Part shown: positions 1-5,764 of the stretch, one piece after another
Layout of the letters: the number at the start of each line of letters is the position of its first letter
How positions within the stretch are numbered: the first letter of the stretch is position 1
Source: Pseudomonadota bacterium
GTDB lineage: Bacteria; Desulfobacterota; DSM-4660; Desulfatiglandales; B25-G16
NCBI GenBank assembly: GCA_015223015.1
Contig: JADFWK010000036.1
Coordinates: 1-5,764 of the forward strand
DNA: 5,764 nt
Direction: 5' to 3'
Program-made: the position numbers and the translations under genes
The notes under the pieces: model-generated
Seen by the model: only the letters and a program-made list of their open reading frames with translations
Databases searched by the model: none
What the model was told of the DNA's origin: nothing

Positions 1-116
1 AATAAACCATTTTGAATCGACCCAGTAAGGGGCCATGTTATAGGGCATAACCAAAAAAAAGACACCCATACCCTGGACTTTGAGGTTACCCTGGAAAATA
101 AAGACAATTTGGGGTT
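1..116. other. Sequence downstream of rpoD, no gene recognised
   Basis: This stretch follows the rpoD stop. On the minus strand it has a run of eight T (53-60), but the sequence just before it forms no strong GC-rich stem, so an intrinsic terminator cannot be claimed. The octamer TACCCTGG occurs twice (69-76 and 87-94). A small inverted repeat GTTAT/ATAAC (37-41 and 47-51) lies on the far side of the T run. No tRNA fold was recognised. A short open frame on the minus strand running off the left edge is not supported. Confidence 0.5.
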
Positions 117-1883
117 CTATTCAAATTCAGTAAAGCTTTCCAATAGTTTTCTCCTTCTTGGGTGGCGCAACTTTCTGAGGGCCTTGGCCTCTATCTGGCG
201 TATCCTCTCTCTGGTAACATTGAATTCTCTTCCCACCTCTTCCAGGGTATGATCCGCCTTTTCACCGACACCAAATCTCTTTCTCAAGACCTTTTCCTCT
301 CTCGGGGTGAGTGTTGTCATCACCCTTCTCGTCTGCTCACTCAAGTCGAATTTGGTGACCGCTTCAACTGGAGACATTATTTTTTTATCTTCTATGAAAT
401 CCCCTAAATGACTGTCCTCTTCCTCACCGATTGGTGTTTCCAAGGAAATGGGCTCCTTAGCGATCTTTAAAACCTTGCGCACCTTTTCTAAAGGGAATCC
501 CATCCGCTCTGCGATTTCCTCCGGGTTTGGCTCCCGACCACGCTCCTGAACCAGGCTCCGTGAGATCTTGATGAGTTTGTTTATCGTCTCTATCATATGA
601 ACTGGTATCCTGATCGTTCTTGCCTGGTCAGCAATGGCTCTGGTTATCGCCTGCCTGATCCACCAGGTAGCATAGGTGCTGAATTTATATCCTCTTTGAT
701 ATTCAAACTTATCCACAGCCTTCATTAAACCAATATTCCCCTCCTGGATAAGATCAAGAAACTGAAGACCTCTGTTGGTATATTTCTTTGCAATGCTTAC
801 CACCAGTCTGAGATTCGCTCTGATAAGCTCATCTTTAGCACTCCGTGCCCTCCTCAAGCTTTTATCGATTTCCCTCTGAATTGGTTTCAAATCCTTTAGG
901 GGCATCGTTGTTCTCTTCTCTAGTTCATCAATATAATCCCTCGTTTCTCTTATCTTGGCTATTAAAAGCAAAAGTTCTTCTTTTGGCACACTTAATGCCT
1001 TGACCTTCTCACCGCCTTCTTCACTAGTCAATAATTCACCCAGACATTCCTCCAAATAAGACAGGGGTTTTCCTCCAGCCTTTATCACGCAGTCAGTCAA
1101 CGTTCCTTCCAATTCCTCCAAATTGTCGACGATCTCTTTAAATCTCTCGACCATTCCTTGAATATGCCCTTTTTCCAGCTTAAATGACCTCATGATCTGA
1201 AAGATTTTCTGTTGATTTTTCTCAATAGCGCTAACTATCTTTTTTCTTTTAGCTGGATCGCGGTAAACCTTCAAATTCTCCTGCAAGGAGCACCTTTCCT
1301 CATCCAGGGCTTCCATTCTGTTAATGAGGTTGAGCAAGAGATCCCTCCTCCGACCAATCTGATGCACGTTAAATTCGTCCTCTATGTCATTGACGATATC
1401 CCTTACCTTAAGTGTGCCTGCCTCTAAATACTTGCCCAGGTCAGTCATATATTCTAGACCGATACGGCATCTGATGAGAGTGTCGAGTACGAGATTTTCA
1501 CCCGTTTCAATTCTCTTTGCGATCTCTACTTCCCCTTCCCTGCTCAGCAATGAAATGAGCCCCATCTCCCTTAGATACATCTTGACTGGATCATATGTCT
1601 TTGTAGCAAAGTCGTCTTCGAGTTCGCTCAGTGAGTTCTTTTCTTCTTTGCTCTCTTGCTCTACTTGCTGGGGTTTCTTGGCCTTTCCAACCTTTCCCCC
1701 AGTGGGTCCAGATACCACCTTGATGTTTAACTCTTCAAACATCTGCAAGAGATCATCAATTTCTTCTGACGATATTACGTCATTAGATAGATCGTCATTC
1801 AGTTCCTGATAGGTAATGTAGCCCTTATCTTTGCCAATGGTAATTAACCTCCGTAGGTTAATCTCATCGCCATTTTTTGCCAT
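117..1883 (-). CDS. rpoD: RNA polymerase primary sigma factor RpoD (sigma-70)
   Basis: Primary sigma factor of 588 residues; it binds core RNA polymerase and recognises the -35 and -10 elements of housekeeping promoters. Domains visible in order: region 1.1 (about 1-58), a Lys/Glu-rich linker (about 62-90), region 1.2 (about 97-130, starting [11 protein letters not shown]), a long charged helical non-conserved domain (about 131-350), region 2 (about 351-435, with [18 protein letters not shown] for core binding and [17 protein letters not shown] for -10 recognition and melting), region 3 (about 436-500, including the PISLETPIG finger), and region 4 (about 505-581), ending in the helix-turn-helix signature [20 protein letters not shown]. 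The length is close to that of the E. coli protein (613). The ATG is chosen because AAAGGAGG lies 6 bases upstream and region 1.1 is complete; the stop is TAG. It follows dnaG by 38 bases, so cotranscription is likely. No broken or missing region is seen. Identity is secure. Confidence 0.98.
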   Translation of the reverse strand: MAKNGDEINLRRLITIGKDKGYITYQELNDDLSNDVISSEEIDDLLQMFEELNIKVVSGPTGGKVGKAKKPQQVEQESKEEKNSLSELEDDFATKTYDPVKMYLREMGLISLLSREGEVEIAKRIETGENLVLDTLIRCRIGLEYMTDLGKYLEAGTLKVRDIVNDIEDEFNVHQIGRRRDLLLNLINRMEALDEERCSLQENLKVYRDPAKRKKIVSAIEKNQQKIFQIMRSFKLEKGHIQGMVERFKEIVDNLEELEGTLTDCVIKAGGKPLSYLEECLGELLTSEEGGEKVKALSVPKEELLLLIAKIRETRDYIDELEKRTTMPLKDLKPIQREIDKSLRRARSAKDELIRANLRLVVSIAKKYTNRGLQFLDLIQEGNIGLMKAVDKFEYQRGYKFSTYATWWIRQAITRAIADQARTIRIPVHMIETINKLIKISRSLVQERGREPNPEEIAERMGFPLEKVRKVLKIAKEPISLETPIGEEEDSHLGDFIEDKKIMSPVEAVTKFDLSEQTRRVMTTLTPREEKVLRKRFGVGEKADHTLEEVGREFNVTRERIRQIEAKALRKLRHPRRRKLLESFTEFE

Positions 1884-1889
1884 GTACAG

Positions 1890-1897
1890 CCTCCTTT
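1890..1897 (-). promoter_or_regulatory. Shine-Dalgarno sequence of rpoD
   Basis: On the minus strand this reads AAAGGAGG, a near-perfect complement to the 3' end of 16S rRNA, with 6 bases between it and the ATG of rpoD. It fixes the rpoD start. It contrasts with dnaG, the gene just upstream, which has no such site. Confidence 0.9.
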
Positions 1898-1921
1898 GTG
1901 CCCGATTTTTTGCTTTTGCTA

Positions 1922-3667
1922 TTACATTTTAGATTCAAGATCTTGCTTTGCCCTGATCAGGCGATTGACCATTTCAATATTACCTTCCGCTGATGCCTTT
2001 TTCATGGACTGTGAAATCTTGACGCTGGCTATCTTTTTGCAAAACTCGCTAACTGCCTGACTAACCGATTCCTCAGTGTAGAAGGGTTTGGATATTAGGA
2101 TACGTCTTAGTTGTTCTTTCGCTGCAGCGCTATCCAGAGTTTGCTCAACGCCATTCAAGTCTTCTCCCGAGTGAGACTTTTCCGTCAACACTCTGATAAT
2201 CTTTGCAACCTCAGGGTCAAAAACAATCAATTCCCAATCCTGATCCCTGAAAGTGTCCACTGTTTCAGGGTAATGGATTAAAAGGTTGAGAAATTGCTCG
2301 TCTGAGCCATGTTTCCTTAGATCTTGACCCGGAGACAACCTCTTCTTTAGCTCATCCCTGTTCCGCTTCTCTGAGCTCTTATTCGCCCACTGCCGTAGTT
2401 CTTTCCAGATAAGCCCTTCATTTATGCCTGTCTTCTCCGAAAATTTATGAATGTATAGAAACCTGGTGGCTCCATCTTCTACCTTCAGAAATACGGGCAA
2501 AACCTCATGCAATATCTGAACCTGCCCATCAACACCAGGCTCCATGTTAGCTAACGCCTGATCCAAGTAGAAATCAAAAATAGGCTTTGCTTCTTTTAAC
2601 AGTTTTCCTAAGGTTTCTGGGCCATGTGTGGTTACAAAGCTGTCTGGGTCTTCGTCTTGAGGAAGAACCAGAACCTTTGCGGAAATTCCCTCATTCAAAA
2701 ACAGGGGAAGACTTTTCAAGGCTGCTTCGCGCCCTGCTTCATCAGGGTCAAACAAGACTACCACATTTTTTGTGTATCCTTTTAACCTCCTCGTTTGATC
2801 ACTCGTCAGCGCAGTTCCTAACGTGGCAACGACATTTGAAATGCCATTCTGTCTCAGAGCCAATACATCCATATACCCTTCAACAAGTATTGCCAGGCCT
2901 GCTTCCCTGATGTTCTTGAACGCAGAATCAAGGCCATATAGGGTGGACCCTTTATGGTATAGTGGGGTCTCAGGTGTATTAATATACTTAGGCAGTGAAT
3001 CATCTAGAACTCTGCCCCCAAAGCCGATAATTTGGTGATTGAGATCAAAGATAGGAAACATTATCCTACCCCTGAAACGATCATAGTAGTCCCCACCTTT
3101 CTTGGGAACAAGAAGGCCGGCCTCTTCCCCTCTTTTTAAGGGAATATTTTTTGATTTCAGGTAATTGACCAACCCATCCCATTTGTTGGCAGTAAATCCG
3201 AGCCTAAAGGTTGAGATTGTCTCTTGTGCTATATGGCGACTCGAAAAATACTCCCTCCCAGGTCCTCCCTCAGCACGGTTCAGTAAAACATCGTGGAAAT
3301 AGGTGCCTGCGAGCTGATTTATTTTGAACAGGATTTCCTTTAATTCACTCTTCTTTTTTTCATCAGAAGAGTCTCTGTAAGTAGGTAACGGAATATTGTA
3401 ACGCTCGGCCAGATCCTTCAGAGACTGGGGAAAAGAGAGATTGTGATATTCCATCCAGAAGGTAAAAACATCACCACCCCTGCCGCACCCAAAGCAATGA
3501 TAAATCTGCTTGCTCTGGTTAACCGTAAACGAAGGTGAGCGTTCCGAATGAAAGGGGCACAAGCCAACATAGTTCTGCCCCCGCTTCTTGAGTTCCACGT
3601 ACTGCCCAACAACCTCTACGATGTCTGCTGTTTTCTTTACCTCTTCTTTGGCCTCTGATGAATCCAT
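1922..3667 (-). CDS. dnaG: DNA primase DnaG
   Basis: Replicative primase of 581 residues, the usual family size; it makes the short RNA primers extended by DNA polymerase III and is recruited by the replicative helicase DnaB. An N-terminal CHC2 zinc-binding domain (about 5-95) has ligands C37, H40, C58 and C61 (CPFH and CFGCG). The RNA polymerase core follows, with [19 protein letters not shown] at 228-246. The TOPRIM catalytic part has EGYMD (263-267, E263 the catalytic glutamate), FDPDEAG (306-312, acidic D307 and D309) and DEDPD (338-342, D340 and D342) as metal ligands. The middle residue of the DxD pair is Pro, where E. coli has Gly. About 445-581 is the divergent C-terminal helicase-interaction region. 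The ATG is well bounded: an in-frame TAA lies at 3671-3673, one codon upstream, and the N-terminus aligns with the family. There is no Shine-Dalgarno sequence, because the leader is made of repeats (3673-3713). It is followed 38 bases later by rpoD, as in the macromolecular synthesis operon. Confidence 0.98.
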   Translation of the reverse strand: MDSSEAKEEVKKTADIVEVVGQYVELKKRGQNYVGLCPFHSERSPSFTVNQSKQIYHCFGCGRGGDVFTFWMEYHNLSFPQSLKDLAERYNIPLPTYRDSSDEKKKSELKEILFKINQLAGTYFHDVLLNRAEGGPGREYFSSRHIAQETISTFRLGFTANKWDGLVNYLKSKNIPLKRGEEAGLLVPKKGGDYYDRFRGRIMFPIFDLNHQIIGFGGRVLDDSLPKYINTPETPLYHKGSTLYGLDSAFKNIREAGLAILVEGYMDVLALRQNGISNVVATLGTALTSDQTRRLKGYTKNVVVLFDPDEAGREAALKSLPLFLNEGISAKVLVLPQDEDPDSFVTTHGPETLGKLLKEAKPIFDFYLDQALANMEPGVDGQVQILHEVLPVFLKVEDGATRFLYIHKFSEKTGINEGLIWKELRQWANKSSEKRNRDELKKRLSPGQDLRKHGSDEQFLNLLIHYPETVDTFRDQDWELIVFDPEVAKIIRVLTEKSHSGEDLNGVEQTLDSAAAKEQLRRILISKPFYTEESVSQAVSEFCKKIASVKISQSMKKASAEGNIEMVNRLIRAKQDLESKM

Positions 3668-3672
3668 AAGTT

Positions 3673-3810
3673 AAGTGCCTAAAGTGAGCTAAAGTTTAAA
3701 GTGAGCTAAAGTTATGTCTAGCATTACGGATAATTCGCAAAAAAAGACAGTAAAAGTTGGCCTTAAGATTACTTTATCTGGGCAGGTCAACACTTAAACT
3801 TTAGGCACTT
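3673..3810. repeat. 13-bp perfect inverted repeat bounding the mutS2-dnaG gap
   Basis: AAGTGCCTAAAGT at 3673-3685 is the exact reverse complement of ACTTTAGGCACTT at 3798-3810; the arms enclose 112 bases. The right arm abuts the mutS2 stop codon (3811-3813) and the left arm ends 5 bases before the dnaG ATG, so the pair spans nearly the whole gap. A second, overlapping register also pairs: 3689-3699 (CTAAAGTTTAA) with 3794-3804, 11 bp. The terminal position of the arms suggests a miniature inverted-repeat element, but no clear target-site duplication was found and no transposase is present. A long-range mRNA stem is the alternative. Confidence 0.8.
3680..3713. repeat. Exact 17-bp tandem direct repeat upstream of dnaG
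   Basis: TAAAGTGAGCTAAAGTT occurs twice head to tail, at 3680-3696 and 3697-3713, with no mismatch. A degenerate third unit may overlap on the dnaG side (TTAAGTGCCTAAAGT, 3671-3685). The unit itself has an internal echo, TAAAGTG followed by CTAAAGT. It lies 13 to 46 bases before the dnaG ATG, where a ribosome-binding site or an operator would be expected. The repeat is directly visible; its function is unknown. Confidence 0.9.
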
Positions 3811-5764
3811 CTAAAGCTCAACTACCGTTATGCCATCGTTGACCCTATCCCCACCTCCAGAGTTAAAATCCCTGACATTCAGGTTTTCTTCTAAATGTTC
3901 TCTGATAGCCTTCCTTAATTTCCCAGAACCGACACCATGAATTATCTTTACCCTGGCATACCCGTGAACCAAGGCCTGATCTATCATCTTATCCACAAGG
4001 GGAAGCGCATCTGCAACAGTGCAACCTATGAGATTTAGGTCTTTTTGATCCATCGGTGAGGATGAAATTGACCACTGCTTTCCCGTTCTCTTGACTTTTT
4101 CCTGTTGAGGAGAAGCCTCTGGATCTGGGGTCAACCCAGATGAATCAACAGTGAGCTTTAGATTTCCTATCTTGATCCGTGCCTTTGCGGAGGTTTCATC
4201 CACATCAAGCACTACACCGCTCTTTTTCCATTGTTTATGATAGACTGTCTGACCAGCAGAAAATGCAACATGATTACCTGACCATCCTGGTTGTGTCATT
4301 TCTGCCATAACCTCGACCAGATCTCCCTTTGCCTTCAGGTATCGTTTGGTAGCCTCAGCCTGGCCAGCAGGGCCTTTTTCCTTTATGAATTCTATTGCCT
4401 CGCTAAATTCGCTTTTTGCTTTAGCTAAGATCCCCTCTGCCTCCTTCTTTTTTTGACCTAGTATCTCGTTGATGTGCTCACCTAAGAAGGCCCTTTCTTC
4501 ATCTAATCTTTTTTTCGATAGCGTGTATTCTTCTTTTGCAATAGTAACAGCATCTTTGTCTTTCTTTACCTGCTCCAGCATCTGAGCAAGATCCTCAATC
4601 ATCAGATCAGACCCTCCCCGCTCCTTTCCCAGATACGCAGCAGCCTTATCGATTGTTTCCGGCATGAGCCCTATATCGCGAGCTATTTCAATTGCATGAC
4701 TTACACCCGGCATGCCTGTGAGCAATCGAAACGTAGGTTTGCCCTTCTCATAGTCAAATTCGACAGATGCATTTTGGGCCTTCTTGTTAATCAGGCCATA
4801 GCCTTTTAGTTTCTGATAGTGGGTAGATATTGCAGTCAGAGACCCCTGCTCTGAAAGATAGTCCAGAATAGCCATGGCCAGTGAGGTGCCCTCTTCCGGA
4901 TCTGTACCGGTCCCAAGTTCGTCCAGTATTACCAGAGAACTTTCACTTGCCTCCTCCAGAATCTCCTTGAGATGTTCCATGCGTGCAGAAAAAGTGCTCA
5001 GTCCCATTGCTATGTCCTGCTCATCCCCGATCTGGGCGAGAATGTTATCAAAAACCCCTATCCTGCTTCCTTCGGCAGCAGGAATGTGCATGCCAGCCTG
5101 AGCCATAAGGGCCAAAAGCCCAATTGTCTTTAAAGCCACAGTTTTGCCACCCCTGTTTGGGCCTGAAATGATAAGGATGCTCTTTTCGGCATTAAGGCTG
5201 ATCTCTACAGGGATGACCTTTTCTACATTCGCAGTCCTCTCCTCCTTACTGGATTCAAGGTACAGGGAAAGGAGTATGGGGTTCAGGGCATCTAAGAGGT
5301 AAATAACGTTCTCTGAGCTGAGAATAGGACTTATTCCATGTATGGCCTTACTAAATTCTGCCCTGGCAAACAGGCCATCGATCCTTCCCATGATTTCTAA
5401 ACAGGTAATGAGCTCAGATGAAGCCTCAGACACAAGCCTTGTAAGTCCTTCTAAAACCCTTCTCTCCTCTTCTCTCTCCCTATCCGTGAGTTCAACTAAC
5501 TGGTTGTTTTCCTCTACCACTGCCAGGGGTTCCGTAAAACAGGTAGAATGGGTCCTGGAGTAACTATGAACAATCCCTGTAAGGTAATTCTTTTTGTCAG
5601 TTCTTATGGAAACAATATACCGCCCGTCTCTCATTGATATAAGCTTTTCCTCGCTAAGATCAAGGCCGCTGAGGATATTATCTAACTTTTTCTCCACTCC
5701 CCTCCTGAGAGCAACCCTTTGAGATCTCAGAGAGGCAAGTGAGGGACTCGCATCATCAGATATT
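3811..5764 (-). CDS. mutS2: Endonuclease MutS2, 5' partial
   Basis: MutS-like ATPase with C-terminal Smr domain; 650 codons are visible and the frame stays open through the right edge. A GTG at 5695-5697 could be taken as a start, but the 22 codons upstream of it (ISDDASPSLASLRSQ and on) match the family core, so about 130-140 residues are missing (typical length near 780). Numbering from the first visible codon: Walker A GPNRGGKT 201-208, signature segment STFSARMEHL 256-265, Walker B VILDELGTG 278-286, H-loop STHYQ 313-317, charged helical coiled coil about 387-462, KOW-like barrel about 498-547, Smr domain about 574-650 with HGVGSGKLR at 609-617. The usual LDLRG/LDLHG motif of Smr reads LNLIG here (576-580). 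In other bacteria MutS2 limits recombination or acts on collided ribosomes; the role here is inferred. The stop is TAG, 143 bases before dnaG. Confidence 0.96.
   Translation of the reverse strand, partial: ISDDASPSLASLRSQRVALRRGVEKKLDNILSGLDLSEEKLISMRDGRYIVSIRTDKKNYLTGIVHSYSRTHSTCFTEPLAVVEENNQLVELTDREREEERRVLEGLTRLVSEASSELITCLEIMGRIDGLFARAEFSKAIHGISPILSSENVIYLLDALNPILLSLYLESSKEERTANVEKVIPVEISLNAEKSILIISGPNRGGKTVALKTIGLLALMAQAGMHIPAAEGSRIGVFDNILAQIGDEQDIAMGLSTFSARMEHLKEILEEASESSLVILDELGTGTDPEEGTSLAMAILDYLSEQGSLTAISTHYQKLKGYGLINKKAQNASVEFDYEKGKPTFRLLTGMPGVSHAIEIARDIGLMPETIDKAAAYLGKERGGSDLMIEDLAQMLEQVKKDKDAVTIAKEEYTLSKKRLDEERAFLGEHINEILGQKKKEAEGILAKAKSEFSEAIEFIKEKGPAGQAEATKRYLKAKGDLVEVMAEMTQPGWSGNHVAFSAGQTVYHKQWKKSGVVLDVDETSAKARIKIGNLKLTVDSSGLTPDPEASPQQEKVKRTGKQWSISSSPMDQKDLNLIGCTVADALPLVDKMIDQALVHGYARVKIIHGVGSGKLRKAIREHLEENLNVRDFNSGGGDRVNDGITVVEL

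Larger units (their letters stand above)
3668..3810 (-). other. Repeat-filled gap between mutS2 and dnaG
   Basis: This 143-base gap carries no supportable gene. It is A/T-rich and consists of a 13-bp inverted repeat at its ends, a 17-bp tandem duplication on the dnaG side, and a central stretch of about 80 bases with a run of seven T on the minus strand (3739-3745). No convincing -35/-10 pair, intrinsic terminator or Shine-Dalgarno sequence was found. The gap is therefore either the leader of dnaG with unusual RNA structure or a small inserted element; see the two repeat entries. Confidence 0.7.

Noticed and set aside
1..48. tRNA fragment after rpoD, suggested by GGGTCGATTC on the minus strand
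   Set aside because: The T-arm does not pair around it and no anticodon or acceptor arm can be placed.
1..69. Open frame on the minus strand starting near 69 and running off the left edge
   Set aside because: Only about 23 codons are visible, there is no properly spaced ribosome-binding site, and the peptide is not recognised.
1384..1809. 141-codon plus-strand frame opposite rpoD, and similar shorter plus-strand frames opposite dnaG and mutS2
   Set aside because: Low-complexity, Ser-rich antisense shadows of well-supported genes.
3418..3612. 64-codon minus-strand frame inside dnaG
   Set aside because: It overlaps the zinc-binding domain of dnaG in another frame and has no recognisable content; a shadow frame.
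3689..3724. Eleven-codon open frame on the minus strand in the mutS2-dnaG gap
   Set aside because: It has no Shine-Dalgarno sequence, its codons are made mostly of the tandem repeat, and its length is expected by chance.
3739..3777. Possible intrinsic terminator of mutS2: run of seven T on the minus strand after a small hairpin (arms 3749-3753 and 3769-3773)
   Set aside because: The stem is only five base pairs and mostly A/T, with a 15-base loop; too weak to call.
3714..3790. Promoter for dnaG, from TTGACC (3785-3790) or TTGCGA on the minus strand
   Set aside because: No acceptable -10 box lies 16-18 bases downstream of either; calling one would be guesswork.

Overview
The window holds three co-directional genes on the minus strand, in transcription order mutS2 (5' end cut by the right edge), dnaG and rpoD. 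All three are housekeeping information-processing genes with intact reading frames. The order dnaG-rpoD is the core of the classic bacterial macromolecular synthesis operon (rpsU-dnaG-rpoD in Escherichia coli). Having mutS2 just upstream, together with a primary sigma factor that carries region 1.1 and a long (about 220-residue) non-conserved domain between regions 1.2 and 2, points to a deltaproteobacterial-type organism (Desulfobacterota or a relative). Base composition looks moderate, in the 40s percent GC by eye. The lineage call is an inference from gene order and protein style, not from a search.

Layout, left to right on the + strand: 1-116 is sequence downstream of rpoD with no gene or clear terminator. 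117-1883 is rpoD. 1884-1921 is a 38-base gap holding a strong Shine-Dalgarno sequence for rpoD. 1922-3667 is dnaG. 3668-3810 is a 143-base gap almost wholly occupied by repeats: a 13-bp perfect inverted repeat at its two ends and a 17-bp exact tandem duplication next to the dnaG start. 3811-5764 is mutS2, open through the right edge; its true start lies outside the window.

How the genes fit together: DnaG lays down RNA primers at the replication fork, RpoD directs RNA polymerase to housekeeping promoters, and MutS2 is a MutS-like ATPase with an Smr domain linked in other bacteria to recombination control and to rescue of collided ribosomes. dnaG and rpoD are very probably cotranscribed. Whether mutS2 reads into dnaG across the repeat-filled gap is open.

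No mobile gene, CRISPR array, RNA gene or unknown protein family was found. The only structure the genes do not explain is the repeat-bounded gap before dnaG, which is either a short dispersed element inserted between the two genes or an RNA-level regulatory structure. Smaller oddities are the altered Smr nuclease motif of MutS2, its Walker A variant, and the missing Shine-Dalgarno sequence of dnaG.
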